From: Paenibacillus sp. J23TS9
GTDB taxonomy: Bacteria > Bacillota > Bacilli > Paenibacillales > Paenibacillaceae
Direction of reading: 5' to 3'
NCBI RefSeq assembly: GCF_018403225.1
Contig: NZ_BOSG01000001.1
Span: 1,426,001 to 1,490,000 of the forward strand
DNA length: 64,000 bases
Below are positions 16,922 to 25,940 of the stretch, in pieces. The position numbers were made by a program, and so were the translations under genes. The notes beneath the pieces were generated by a model. The model was not told the origin of the DNA. It made no database searches and saw only the letters and a program-made list of their open reading frames with translations. Every line of letters begins with the position of its first letter. Within the stretch, counting starts at the first letter, position 1.

Positions 16922-17794
16922 TCAACCCTTAATGGCCCCCGTTAATACACCATCAACAAAATACTTTTGAAGTTTAGGGTAGACAACCAAAATAGGAACA
17001 GTTGCAAACATAACACTCGCAGCTTTCAATGACTCAGGAACAATAAAGGCGCCAACACTGCCTTCACCTTGCTGGGTATCTAGTTGTTGATTTGCCGTTA
17101 TGATTTGGTACAGTTTTAATTGGATCGGATACAAGTTCTTACTTGTGATATAAAAGAGGGCGTCCTGAAATCCATTCCATCTGTCAACCGCGTAAAAGAG
17201 GCTTAACGTTGCTATACAAGGCAAAGATAGTGGTAGAACAATCCGCATAAGGATTCCAAGATCATTACACCCATCTATAGATGCCGATTCTTCCAAGCTT
17301 TCCGGAAGTGAGGAAAAAAAGGTTTTTAGTATAATCACATTGAAAACACTCATAGCTCCAGGCAAAATCAAGCTCCCGACCGTATTGATCAAATCCAGGT
17401 TTTTTACTAGCAGATAGCTTGGTATTAAACCTCCACTAAAGTACATGGTAATTACCATAATGGTTAATAAAAAATTTCTTCCTTTTAATCTTTTCTTTGT
17501 AAGCGGATACGCTGCACATATGGTTAAAAACATACAGAAGATTGTATATATAATCGTAAGTACAATTGTGTATCCGAGTGTATATATCATTTCAATATCG
17601 CTTAAGATCGTTTTATACGTTTCGATTGTGAACTCTACCGGCCAAAGAGAAACCTTCTGAGAAATAATTGCATTATTTGAACTTAGTGAAAGCGCAATCA
17701 TATACAGGAATGGAACAAGACATATAATCGCTACTCCAGAAATGAAGATAATAATAAATAGATCAACCCAATTCATTCTTAGCCTGCTGCTCAT
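16922..17794 (-). CDS. Sugar ABC transporter permease (YtcP type)
   Basis: The protein has about 290 residues and six predicted membrane segments. The EAA loop (LPESLEESASIDGCNDLGIL) contacts the ATPase. The C-terminus PKLQKYFVDGVLTGAIKG is typical of the YtcP/LplC family. The start is the ATG at 17794. The AAGGAG serving it overlaps the stop of the first permease, which suggests coupling. It would form the channel with the 17809-18759 protein and receive substrate from the 15153 binding protein. Confidence 0.9.
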   Translation of the reverse strand: MSSRLRMNWVDLFIIIFISGVAIICLVPFLYMIALSLSSNNAIISQKVSLWPVEFTIETYKTILSDIEMIYTLGYTIVLTIIYTIFCMFLTICAAYPLTKKRLKGRNFLLTIMVITMYFSGGLIPSYLLVKNLDLINTVGSLILPGAMSVFNVIILKTFFSSLPESLEESASIDGCNDLGILMRIVLPLSLPCIATLSLFYAVDRWNGFQDALFYITSKNLYPIQLKLYQIITANQQLDTQQGEGSVGAFIVPESLKAASVMFATVPILVVYPKLQKYFVDGVLTGAIKG

Positions 17795-17808
17795 CAAATT
17801 CACACTCC

Positions 17809-18759
17809 TTACCAAATTCCATGCTCGCCAATTTTTTTAGCAATAAAATTCGCTGCCACTAAAAATATCAACCCTACAATAGATTGAAATAGTCCAACTG
17901 CGGTTGCCTGCGAAAAATCCCCGGACCCAATTCCTATCCTGTACACATAGGTACTGATGACATCGGAGTATTCGCTCACCAAGGAATTCCCCATAACAAA
18001 CGGACGATCGAATCCTATCGAGATCATTCTTCCAATTTGCAATATAAGCAACATAATAATCGTTGGCTTAATCCCAGGCAAAGTAATATGCCAGATTTTA
18101 CGAAGCCTGCTGCACCCGTCAATATCTGAAGCCTCATATAAATCCTTATTGATTCCGACAATTGACGCTAAATAGAGGATGGTCCCCCATCCTACACTTT
18201 GCCATACCCCAACACCTACATACATGATCAGCCAGTTCGTTTTTTGAGAAAGGAAATCAATGTTACCCAAACCAAGGCTGGACAAGACGCTATTCGCCAT
18301 GCCGCCTGAAGAAAACATCAGGTATACCATACCGCCAATAATGACCCATGATAAGAAGTGAGGTAAATATAGAAGTGTTTGGGTTAATTTTTTTAATCTT
18401 ATGTAACGGAGTTCATTCAATAAAATGGCCAGTATGATCGGTGCCGGAAACCCCGCTACCAAATCCAGAAAGTTTAATGCAAGTGTATTTATAAGAGCAC
18501 GATAAAAGCTATTCTGATGAAAAATGAAACTGAAGACATCAAGCCCAACCCACTCGCTCCCGCTAATTCCCTCAAAAATGTTATAATCCTGGAAAGCCAT
18601 CAAGACACCGTAGATTGGAGCATATTTAAATATGATGATATACGCCAATGGCAGCAGTAAAAGTAAATATAAGAGAGAATCTCTTTTTATACTATGGAAG
18701 CTGCTTATTTTTTTCTTAATTCGGAGATTGTTTCTCTGGTTGTCTAAGACTGCTTTCAC
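17809..18759 (-). CDS. Sugar ABC transporter permease (LplB type)
   Basis: The protein has about 316 residues: a basic N-terminus (NLRIKKKISSFHSIKRDSLL), six membrane segments and the EAA motif LYEASDIDGCSRLRKIWHIT. This is the LplB/YteP family of complex-carbohydrate permeases. I place the start at the GTG at 18759, nine bases after AAGGGG; a TTG nine bases upstream abuts that site. It is the first gene of the three-gene transport operon. Confidence 0.9.
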   Translation of the reverse strand: MKAVLDNQRNNLRIKKKISSFHSIKRDSLLYLLLLLPLAYIIIFKYAPIYGVLMAFQDYNIFEGISGSEWVGLDVFSFIFHQNSFYRALINTLALNFLDLVAGFPAPIILAILLNELRYIRLKKLTQTLLYLPHFLSWVIIGGMVYLMFSSGGMANSVLSSLGLGNIDFLSQKTNWLIMYVGVGVWQSVGWGTILYLASIVGINKDLYEASDIDGCSRLRKIWHITLPGIKPTIIMLLILQIGRMISIGFDRPFVMGNSLVSEYSDVISTYVYRIGIGSGDFSQATAVGLFQSIVGLIFLVAANFIAKKIGEHGIW

Positions 18760-18769
18760 TTCTATCAAC

Positions 18770-19108
18770 CCCTTAATGAATAAGATTTAACAAAACATCC
18801 GCAAGTAGAGTCATTTGCGCTACTCAGCTGAAGATATCTCGTGTCCATAATTATAGTCTCTACAATTTTTAATAAAATGTATTATTTTAAAATTAATTTT
18901 GTACTTATTTAATTTTTAGTAACGAGGGAAATAGCCCCGATTGTTGCATAGCATGTCTCGCATTGTTCAAACAAATGTAAAGAGCCTTACTACACACAAA
19001 TTGTAGTAAGGCTCTGACTATTTAAGATGAAATTTAAACAACTTTATAATCTCTATACAGACAGGGATTGGCACTTAATATTACTATAACCTCCAAAGAA
19101 AAAAAGCC
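18770..19108. other. Intergenic region upstream of the transport operon
   Basis: It is AT-rich and carries a TATAAT on the minus strand at 18855-18850 with no good -35, as expected for an activator-dependent (YesN-type) promoter. The hairpin AGAGCCTTACTAC / GTAGTAAGGCTCT at 18981-19015 is the terminator of the Lrp gene. Confidence 0.5.
18981..19015 (-). terminator. Terminator after the Lrp-family gene
   Basis: A perfect 13-bp stem with a 9-base AT-rich loop, followed on the minus strand by TTTACATTTG. Confidence 0.8.
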
Positions 19109-19540
19109 TTATTTCAACTTTCCTATTGATAGGTTAACACGATAATTTCCGTACTTTAATAGTCGTTCTAGAAAGGTATCCAATTCTTCATTGGAAGCAA
19201 AATGTGTTTTTAATAAATAACATCCATCACCACTTATACGATGTACTTCAGAAATTGCTTCTTCTTCTTGAAAGAAATTCTGGAATTCTAGATGATTAGC
19301 TGTTTTTACGAACAATGTAACAAATGCAGTCACGATTTGTCCTAATTTGATTCGGTTTATTAAGATTGTATATTGTTCAATAATCCCTAATTCCTCTAAT
19401 CTTCGAATCCGATTTCCTACAGCCTGCCCCGTCAAATGTATTGCTTTTCCAAGTTCTTTCCATTGTATTCTTGAGTTTTCTCCTAATAATTTCAGTATCT
19501 CAATATCTGTTTGATCAATGATATCAATCAATCCTTTCAT
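19109..19540 (-). CDS. Lrp/AsnC-family transcriptional regulator
   Basis: This 143-residue protein has an N-terminal winged HTH (IDQTDIEILKLLGENSRIQW, then KELGKAIHLTGQAVGNRIRR) and a C-terminal RAM ligand-binding domain (about 65-143). It is transcribed divergently from the carbonic anhydrase and cyanase genes, 137 bases away, and is the likely regulator of that module. The effector could be cyanate, bicarbonate or an amino acid; this is inference. It shares the low GC of the cyanate genes, so it probably arrived with them. Confidence 0.9.
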   Translation of the reverse strand: MKGLIDIIDQTDIEILKLLGENSRIQWKELGKAIHLTGQAVGNRIRRLEELGIIEQYTILINRIKLGQIVTAFVTLFVKTANHLEFQNFFQEEEAISEVHRISGDGCYLLKTHFASNEELDTFLERLLKYGNYRVNLSIGKLK

Positions 19541-19677
19541 CGCGAAAGTAGAAAGTCAGAAAGTGTTACACCAACTTATTCTGCTTATCGATTCAATTCC
19601 CTATACTTAGTTTATCCTCTTATTTCACAACTTATAGCATAGAGGAAATACATCAAGATTAACAGGAGGTTAAAGAC

Positions 19678-20259
19678 ATGTTATTACAAGAAATTTTAGA
19701 GTACAACGAACAATTTGTACAAAACAAGGAATACCTGCCTTATGAAGCAACGAAAATCCCTCAAAAACGTATGGTTGTTGTTTCTTGTATGGATGCTCGT
19801 TTAATTGAGCTGCTTCCTAAAGCTTTAGATTTACACAATGGTGATGCAAAAATCATCAAAAATGCAGGTGGTACGATTACCGATGCCTTCGGTAGTATCA
19901 TGCGAAGTATTGTAACAGCTGTATATGAATTAAATGCAGAAGAAATTTATATTATTGGACATCATAAATGTGGTATGAGCCAAAGTAATCCAAAAGGAAC
20001 ACTTCAAAAAATAGTAGATCGTGGAGTATCTTCACCAGAAATTATATCAGCTATTGAATATGCTGGAGTTGACCTCGAAAAGTGGTTATTTGGATTTGAT
20101 CATGTCGAAGATTCCATTCAAGCGAATATTGATTTGGTGAAAAATCATCCATTTATTCCAAAAGACATTCCTGTACATGGTTTAGCTATTGATCCTCACA
20201 CAGGCAAACTAGATTTGTTAGTTGATGGATATAAAACATTGAATGGTCTGAGACATTAA
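19678..20259 (+). CDS. Beta-class carbonic anhydrase
   Basis: The 193-residue protein carries the zinc site of beta-carbonic anhydrases: Cys37 with the Asp39-Arg41 dyad in VVSCMDARLIELLP, and His95 and Cys98 in IIGHHKCGM. It interconverts CO2 and bicarbonate. Cyanase consumes bicarbonate and yields CO2, so a carbonic anhydrase encoded just upstream is the classic partner that recycles bicarbonate (the CynT role). AGGAGG lies nine bases upstream of the ATG. The sequence resembles the YtiB-like group of Bacillota more than E. coli CynT. Confidence 0.92.
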   Translation: MLLQEILEYNEQFVQNKEYLPYEATKIPQKRMVVVSCMDARLIELLPKALDLHNGDAKIIKNAGGTITDAFGSIMRSIVTAVYELNAEEIYIIGHHKCGMSQSNPKGTLQKIVDRGVSSPEIISAIEYAGVDLEKWLFGFDHVEDSIQANIDLVKNHPFIPKDIPVHGLAIDPHTGKLDLLVDGYKTLNGLRH

Positions 20260-20296
20260 GTATTATCATCACACAAATGAAAGGAAGTTATCAGAT

Positions 20297-20746
20297 ATGA
20301 ATAGAAAAGAAGCTACACAAAAAATTATGGATGCAAAAATTGCAAAAGGCTTAACATGGGAAGAAATTTCAAAGGTAAGTGAGAACTCTGAGACTTGGGT
20401 GGTAACAGCATTACTAGGACAAGCCACAATGACACGTCCAGAAGCAGAAAAAATGGCCAAACTACTAGAGTTAGATGAAGAAGTAGTTCAAGCATTAACG
20501 GTAATACCACACAGAGGTGAGGTAATGCAAATGCCTCCTACTGACCCCATCTTGTATCGATTGTATGAAATGTTATTGGTGTACGGACCAACTATTAAGG
20601 AGTTAATTCAAGAAAAAGTTGGCGAAGGTATTATGAGTGCAATTAATTTCGAGCTAGATGTGGACAAAATAGAAGATCCAAATGGTGGTGACCCTCGTGT
20701 TGTCCTTACACTTAACGGAAAATTCTTGCCTTACCGCAGATGGTAA
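20297..20746 (+). CDS. cynS: Cyanate hydratase (cyanase)
   Basis: The 149-residue protein has the cyanase fold: an N-terminal helical HTH-like domain (MDAKIAKGLTWEEISKVSEN) and the C-terminal catalytic domain. Arg88, Glu91 and Ser114 (in YRLYEMLLVYGPTIKELI and EGIMSAINFELD) correspond to E. coli Arg96, Glu99 and Ser122. It converts cyanate and bicarbonate to ammonia and CO2 as a decamer in the cytosol. The gene follows carbonic anhydrase by 37 bases with its own AAAGGAAG site. A terminator follows at 20815. Confidence 0.95.
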   Translation: MNRKEATQKIMDAKIAKGLTWEEISKVSENSETWVVTALLGQATMTRPEAEKMAKLLELDEEVVQALTVIPHRGEVMQMPPTDPILYRLYEMLLVYGPTIKELIQEKVGEGIMSAINFELDVDKIEDPNGGDPRVVLTLNGKFLPYRRW

Positions 20747-20814
20747 TTAATTACAAGAATTTATCAAAATAAGTTAAATTATTTTATAGTCTAATACCGT
20801 ATAATCCTAAAAAC

Positions 20815-20856
20815 CCATCCTTTTTAATCTAAATGATAGAAAGGATGGATTTTTAC
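20815..20856 (+). terminator. Terminator or attenuator between cynS and the permease gene
   Basis: CCATCCTTT and AAAGGATGG form a 9-bp stem followed by ATTTTT. It lies 33 bases before the permease start, so it may act as a partial terminator that lowers permease expression. Confidence 0.75.
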
Positions 20857-20888
20857 TATGAGATTCTTTTTCGGCAAGGGAGAAAAAT

Positions 20889-22169
20889 ATGAATAAAAAA
20901 TATTTTGATACAAGCTTGAGTATCCTACAGTGGTTTGTGTTTCTATTAGCAAATGCAATTGCATTGCCAATCATTATTGGTGGCATATTCCACTTTTCAA
21001 TAGAAGACATCTCAACATTAATGCAGCGAACTTTTTTAGTTGTAGGAGTAAGTTCATTTATACAAGCATGGTTGGGGCATCGCTATCCCATTGCGGATGG
21101 TCCTGCCGGTTCATGGGTAAGTATATTTGTCGTACTGGGACAAGCAGCTATGCATCATGGACAAAGTTCGAAAGATGTACTACAACTTTTAGAAGGTGGA
21201 TTAATTATTGCAGGTATATTACTCTTCGTTCTTGGGATAACAGGGCTAGTGAATCGAATTCTATGTTTATTTACCCCCTTGGTTACAGGTGCTTTTCTTT
21301 TAATCTTAGCTCTTCAGCTTAGTGGTGTGTTGCTAAAAGGAATGATGGGATTACAAGGAGCTGTAACTCATCCTGATTATACAACTGCTACTATTGCATT
21401 CATTGTTTTTGCTACTATTTCCCTATTTTCAATTAAGGGGAAAGGATGGATGAAAAGCTACGCTGTATTACTTGGCATTTCATGTGGTTGGCTTTTGTAT
21501 GCTGTATTGGGGAAAACATCTCATATGCCTTCTCATACACCGTTAGTTAAGTTACCAGAGATATTTGCTTGGGGTACACCTAGATTCGATATTGGAATGA
21601 CGCTAACTGCAACTTTATTTACATTTCTTTTAGTTGCAAATACGATTGCTGCTATTTCAGCTGTAAAACAAGTGGCTCCGTTATCTAAAGAAAATGAAAA
21701 GAAAACACTAAACCGTGGTGTATGGATGGGGGGGATATCACATGTTATCTCGTCGTTGTTCTCTACCATTGGAATTGTACCATTACCTGCATCAGCAGGA
21801 TTTATTCGACTAACAAGACAAAACAAAGTGAAGTCATTCCTAATTGCAAGTCTCATATTAGCAGGAATTTCTTTAATTCCCTCAATTGTAAGCTTTATGT
21901 CCTTGCTACCAGGTCCTATTGCCAATGCCGCACTTTTAGCAACATTTGTCCAAGTGATAGGAATTTCATTTCAATCGATTTTACGTGAAGAATTAAATCA
22001 ACGTCGATTAACTATATTAGGAATTGCATTATTAATCAGTCTGGGAATCATGTTTCTTCCAGAGAGTGCATTTAGTGGTATTCCTTCTTCCTTACAATAT
22101 ATTTTAAGTAATGGATTACTCGTAGGTACCATGATTGTCATTCTACTGGAACAGTGTTGGAAAGAGTAA
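20889..22169 (+). CDS. NCS2-family (xanthine/uracil-type) permease
   Basis: The 426-residue membrane protein has about 12-14 segments and the NCS2 pattern: LQWFVFLLANAIALPIIIGG at the start, HRYPIADGPAGSWVSIFVVL in the substrate region, and a second-half signature around GIVPLPASAGFIRLTRQNKV. Characterised members import uracil, xanthine or urate by proton symport. Here it follows carbonic anhydrase and cyanase on the same strand and shares their low GC. It may import cyanate, or a nitrogen base whose breakdown feeds the module. In E. coli the third cyn gene encodes CynX, an unrelated permease. The substrate is unknown. Confidence 0.85.
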   Translation: MNKKYFDTSLSILQWFVFLLANAIALPIIIGGIFHFSIEDISTLMQRTFLVVGVSSFIQAWLGHRYPIADGPAGSWVSIFVVLGQAAMHHGQSSKDVLQLLEGGLIIAGILLFVLGITGLVNRILCLFTPLVTGAFLLILALQLSGVLLKGMMGLQGAVTHPDYTTATIAFIVFATISLFSIKGKGWMKSYAVLLGISCGWLLYAVLGKTSHMPSHTPLVKLPEIFAWGTPRFDIGMTLTATLFTFLLVANTIAAISAVKQVAPLSKENEKKTLNRGVWMGGISHVISSLFSTIGIVPLPASAGFIRLTRQNKVKSFLIASLILAGISLIPSIVSFMSLLPGPIANAALLATFVQVIGISFQSILREELNQRRLTILGIALLISLGIMFLPESAFSGIPSSLQYILSNGLLVGTMIVILLEQCWKE

Positions 22170-22214
22170 AGTTATCTCAATACAAACCACGGTCCTATTA
22201 AGATTATAAGTTTG

Positions 22215-22445
22215 TTAACTGAAATAAGGCTGCCGTACGGGAATTAATTCATACAGGGCGCGTACATCGCAACCGATGGAGTCGGCGATCGATAAGGCGA
22301 TTTTGAGCGGCATGACTCTTTTGTTATCCATAAAGTCGGAAATCCGTTCCGGTTTAAGAAGCAATTCTTTTGCCAGCGATTCCATTGTTTTTCCGGATTC
22401 CAGAAGTCGTTCATGCAGCAAGCAGCGTCCAAGCTCAAATTTCAT
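22215..22445 (-). CDS. Small XRE-like HTH protein
   Basis: A 76-residue protein dominated by a helix-turn-helix: TMESLAKELLLKPERISDFM, then DNKRVMPLKIALSIADSIGC. Similar tiny proteins occur widely in Paenibacillus and are presumed DNA-binding. GAGAGGGG lies about 10 bases before the ATG. It is convergent with the NCS2 permease and has no clear partner. Confidence 0.7.
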   Translation of the reverse strand: MKFELGRCLLHERLLESGKTMESLAKELLLKPERISDFMDNKRVMPLKIALSIADSIGCDVRALYELIPVRQPYFS

Positions 22446-22550
22446 GAAGAAATGCCCCTCTCGTGTGCAATAATATTCAACTATAAGTGTTGTCCATTTT
22501 CAGTATGGATAACCAAGACTTTTGGCGGTTACTAACCTGTACTTTAGTTC

Positions 22551-22620
22551 AACAACAACAGCAGCCAATTTGCTGGCCGCTGTTGTTGTTATTTTGAACC
22601 ATTGTTCCCCGTTAGTTGAA
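22551..22620. repeat. Stem-loop plus palindromic box, copy 6
   Basis: AACAACAACAGC pairs with GCTGTTGTTGTT around GCC/GGC (22551-22590). A spacer ATTTT and the box GAACCATTGTTCCCCGTTAG (22596-22615) follow. The 20-base core GCAGCCAATTTGCTGGCCGC also occurs at 51092-51111. Outside the stem the left flank CTAACCTGTACTTTAGTTC mirrors the box imperfectly. Confidence 0.75.
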
Positions 22621-22690
22621 TGATACAAGTGCATTCATTTACATACGACTATTGTTGTTCTCAAACCCAAAAATCCGCTTGAATAAAAAA

Positions 22691-22738
22691 ACATCCAGCC
22701 TATGGGGCAATTCCCACTTTGAACTGGATGTTTTTTTT
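22691..22738. terminator. Bidirectional terminator after the PTS operon
   Basis: ACATCCAG and CTGGATGT are separated by about 25 bases, with a T8 run on the plus strand and TTTTTTTATTC on the minus strand. It lies 11 bases after the HPr stop. Confidence 0.85.
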
Positions 22739-22748
22739 GAATATTCGC

Positions 22749-23012
22749 CTATTCCTCGTAAATCTTGGTCATCATCTGACCAAGCTCCTTCAGAGCCATT
22801 TCTTCCTGTTCGCCGTCGGTCTCCAGCCTGATTTCGTCACCTGCCGCAATGCCCAAAGTCAACAGACCGAGAGTACTTTTTCCGTTTGCTTTTTTCTCGC
22901 CTTTGAAGAGGGTTACTTTACAAGGGAATGTAGTGGCCTTTTCCACGAAAAGCTTGGAAGGACGGGCGTGAAACCCTTGAGGGTGGATGACTGTGAAAGT
23001 TTCGGTTACCAT
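22749..23012 (-). CDS. HPr-family phosphocarrier protein
   Basis: The 87-residue protein has the HPr active site HPQGFHARPSKLFVEKA with His15, and the regulatory Ser46 in GKSTLGLLTLGI. It passes phosphate from enzyme I to EIIA domains. Because Ser46 and its context are present, it can probably also be phosphorylated by HPr kinase and act as a CcpA corepressor. It follows ptsI by three bases and is the last gene of the mannitol operon. In B. subtilis ptsH comes before ptsI, so the order is reversed here. Confidence 0.9.
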   Translation of the reverse strand: MVTETFTVIHPQGFHARPSKLFVEKATTFPCKVTLFKGEKKANGKSTLGLLTLGIAAGDEIRLETDGEQEEMALKELGQMMTKIYEE

Positions 23013-23015
23013 GAT

Positions 23016-24740
23016 TTATGCTTCACTCCTAAGTTGTTGGTTTACAAAATCAAGTACTTCTTGCTGTGAACTCATACCCAGTGCTTGCTCGGCCAGACCA
23101 GACCATTCATCCTTGGACAACCGGGACACCAGCTCCCGTGCCGGAAGTACAGATGAAGCGCTCATGCTGAACTCATGCAATCCCAGACCGAGCAATAGCG
23201 GAATGGCAGCCGAATCCCCGGCCATCTCTCCGCACATGCCTACCCATTTTCCGTGACGTTCTGCTGCCTGAATTACGAGCTGAACCAGGCGGAGAATCGA
23301 CGGATGATGCGGCTGATACAGATAGGATACCGATTCGTTCATGCGGTCCGCCGCCATCGTGTATTGGATGAGATCATTGGTGCCGATGCTGAAAAAATCC
23401 ACTTCCTTCGCCAAAATGTCGGCTGCGAGTGCCGCGGCGGGAATTTCGATCATGATGCCGACTTCCAGCGTATCCGATACCGCGATTCCTTCCTGCGCCA
23501 GTCGAACACGTTCTTCTTCCAAGATCCGTTTGGCTTCCCGGAGTTCACTCAATACGGCGATCATTGGAAACATGATGGCCAGTTTACCATGCGCGCTTGC
23601 CCGAAGCAGCGCCCTCAGCTGGATACGGAACAAGTCTTCCCGGTCCAGGCAGAGACGGATGGCACGAAGGCCCAGGAAGGGGTTCATTTCCTTCGGAAGC
23701 TGGAGATAAGACAGTTCCTTGTCTCCGCCAATGTCCAGCGTGCGAATCACGACGCGTTTGCCGTTCATTTTCTCCAGCACATGCTTATACACGGTAAACT
23801 GTTCTTCTTCGGAAGGAAATGCGGAACGGCCCATGTACAGAAATTCCGTGCGAAACAATCCGATGGCATCGGCTCCGTTGGCCAATACCTTTTCCAGATC
23901 ATCAATGCCTCCGATATTGCTCGCCAGCTCTACTTGAACGCCGTCGGCCGTTACTGATGGACGTTCAACATAGCTCCGCATACGAATTTTGTACTCTTCG
24001 TATTCCCGCTTACGAACCGAATACTCTTCGAGCTGAACAGCCGATGGGTTAACGATGACTTCTCCTAGGGTTGCATCCAAAATGACCATGTCTCCCGTGC
24101 GAATTTCGGATGCTTCAGTGCCGGTGCCTACTATGGCCGCCAGCTCAAGCGAACGAGCCATAATGGCGGAATGGGATGTACGGCTCCCGATTTCCGTCAC
24201 GAAACCGCGCACGAATTCCAGGTTCAGTTGTGCAGTATCCGAAGGAGTAAGGTCTTTGGCAATCAAAATCGTTTCTTCGCTTAGTTCGGAGAGCGCGCTG
24301 TGTTCACGTCCCTCCAGTTTGCTGATCACCCGTCCGGTAATGTCCTTTACGTCCGCTGCCCGTTCGCGCAGCATCTCATTGTCCATGGACCGCAAAGCTT
24401 CAATGATTCCGGATGCCACTTCATATAACGCATACTCTGCGTTGACTCCTTCGCTGTCGATCTGGTCCATTGCAGCATCGATGAGATCCGGATCGTCCAA
24501 CAGAAATAAATGGGCCTCGAATATTTCCGCCTTCTGCGGTCCGAGCCGCTCCAGCGTCTGCTCCCGTATCCGGTCGATATCGGCTTTCGCCGATTCGACG
24601 GCTTCCATTAAACGCTGTTTCTCGGCTGAACTGTCTTCCGCCTCTTTCCGCTGCGGCAGGGATTCATCCGGTTCAAGCCGGTAAGCCTTGGCAATGGCAA
24701 TGCCTGGAGAAGCAGGTACACCTTTCAGCAGATTGCTCAT
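23016..24740 (-). CDS. ptsI: PTS enzyme I (phosphoenolpyruvate-protein phosphotransferase)
   Basis: The 574-residue protein matches enzyme I in length and layout. The N-terminal swivelling domain carries the phosphohistidine in EIGSRTSHSAIMARSLELAA, and the C-terminal PEP-binding barrel includes RTEFLYMGR and the catalytic cysteine region GMCGEMAGD. It takes phosphate from PEP and phosphorylates HPr. AGGAGG sits seven bases before the ATG. It lies 63 bases after mtlD and three bases before HPr, so the general PTS proteins appear to be in the mannitol transcript. Confidence 0.95.
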   Translation of the reverse strand: MSNLLKGVPASPGIAIAKAYRLEPDESLPQRKEAEDSSAEKQRLMEAVESAKADIDRIREQTLERLGPQKAEIFEAHLFLLDDPDLIDAAMDQIDSEGVNAEYALYEVASGIIEALRSMDNEMLRERAADVKDITGRVISKLEGREHSALSELSEETILIAKDLTPSDTAQLNLEFVRGFVTEIGSRTSHSAIMARSLELAAIVGTGTEASEIRTGDMVILDATLGEVIVNPSAVQLEEYSVRKREYEEYKIRMRSYVERPSVTADGVQVELASNIGGIDDLEKVLANGADAIGLFRTEFLYMGRSAFPSEEEQFTVYKHVLEKMNGKRVVIRTLDIGGDKELSYLQLPKEMNPFLGLRAIRLCLDREDLFRIQLRALLRASAHGKLAIMFPMIAVLSELREAKRILEEERVRLAQEGIAVSDTLEVGIMIEIPAAALAADILAKEVDFFSIGTNDLIQYTMAADRMNESVSYLYQPHHPSILRLVQLVIQAAERHGKWVGMCGEMAGDSAAIPLLLGLGLHEFSMSASSVLPARELVSRLSKDEWSGLAEQALGMSSQQEVLDFVNQQLRSEA

Positions 24741-24803
24741 TCCAATACCTCCTTATTTTACGATCGTTTCAAAATCGAATCATTTCATTTATAAAATTGT
24801 ACA

Positions 24804-25940
24804 TTATTGTTCATAAACAACCATGACACGCTGGGTTAGCAGATGCGAAGCATCAAGCCCGCTTACCTCGGCAAAGGCTTCGCGAACCCCCTTCTCCGCA
24901 ATTAAGCTCTGCAGTTCCACGGCTTCAGGATCTTCCTTATAGTCGAATTTAAGGGCAAGTGCCATAACCTTGGTCAAATGCTCCGCGCTGCCGCCCTGCT
25001 CCAAAATCCGTATCGCCGGCCGGATCAGACGATCATCCGGCGAAAGCTTGCGGATCGGCGAACGCCCAACCCGGACGACCTCGTCGCTCAGATAAGGGTT
25101 GCGAAAACGATCCATGATCTTGTAGATATAGGCTTCATGTTCAGATGCATCGAACCCGTAATCGCGAACCAGCATGCTTCCCGTTTCCTGCAGGGCTCCA
25201 TTCACGAGGCCGAAGACTTCCTCGTCCTTCATCGCTTCCTGGATGGTTGCATACCCTTTGTGATAGCCCGCATAGGCTGCACTGCAGTGGCCCGTATTTA
25301 CGGTAAAGAGCTTACGTTCAATATAAGGAATCAGATCATCGACATAGTGAACGCCGCTGATCTCCTTCGTGTCCGGGAACATTTGCGATCGGTTGATTAC
25401 CCATTCGTAAAAACGTTCTACGGTGACGGCAAGCGGATCTTCATGATGCTGAAGAGGTACAATGCGGTCCACTGCCGAGTCCGGAAAAGCGACCAATATA
25501 GCAGCCTTTTCCTGCTCTTCTGCTGATAGCAGACTCATGACATGTTCTTTCAGCTGTGTGCTGGCTCCAATGGCATTTTCGCAAGCAATGACATGGAATG
25601 GAGACCCACCGCGTTCCATGCGCAATCGGATTCCTGTGGCGATGCCGGGAGCGATGTGCTTAAGAATCGAAACACCGACTGCTGTCGTGATCAAGTCGGC
25701 GGTTGCCACCGCCTCGGCCACCTCAGAGGAATTCCGGCCATCTATAGCGTCAACGCCGTGGACGGGAATTATCTCCCTACTTTCATCTGCGATCGTAACT
25801 TCGTAGGAACCGCGTTTTTGCAGCGATTGAACCAAAGACTCGTTGACATCGGAAAATACGACTTCATATCCTGACTGAGACAACAGCAGCCCGATAAATC
25901 CTCTCCCGATGTTGCCAGCGCCGAAATGAAGAGCCTTCAT
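24804..25940 (-). CDS. mtlD: Mannitol-1-phosphate 5-dehydrogenase
   Basis: The 378-residue protein starts with the NAD-binding motif KALHFGAGNIGRGFIGLLLS and contains the family region KLFTVNTGHCSAAYAGYHKG with the catalytic lysine/asparagine/histidine set of polyol-specific long-chain dehydrogenases. It oxidises mannitol-1-phosphate to fructose-6-phosphate. Its ATG overlaps the mtlF stop (ATGA). Confidence 0.97.
   Translation of the reverse strand: MKALHFGAGNIGRGFIGLLLSQSGYEVVFSDVNESLVQSLQKRGSYEVTIADESREIIPVHGVDAIDGRNSSEVAEAVATADLITTAVGVSILKHIAPGIATGIRLRMERGGSPFHVIACENAIGASTQLKEHVMSLLSAEEQEKAAILVAFPDSAVDRIVPLQHHEDPLAVTVERFYEWVINRSQMFPDTKEISGVHYVDDLIPYIERKLFTVNTGHCSAAYAGYHKGYATIQEAMKDEEVFGLVNGALQETGSMLVRDYGFDASEHEAYIYKIMDRFRNPYLSDEVVRVGRSPIRKLSPDDRLIRPAIRILEQGGSAEHLTKVMALALKFDYKEDPEAVELQSLIAEKGVREAFAEVSGLDASHLLTQRVMVVYEQ

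Noticed and set aside
20780..20860. Possible purine riboswitch before the NCS2 permease (GTATAATCCTAA followed by a hairpin)
   Set aside because: Only one stem is present; the conserved loops and the second and third helices of the aptamer are missing. It is better read as a plain terminator.
22530..22620. The hairpin-plus-box unit as an integron attC site
   Set aside because: The outer ends resemble CTAAC/GTTAG but do not fit the RYYYAAC and GTTRRRY cores, and no integrase is present.
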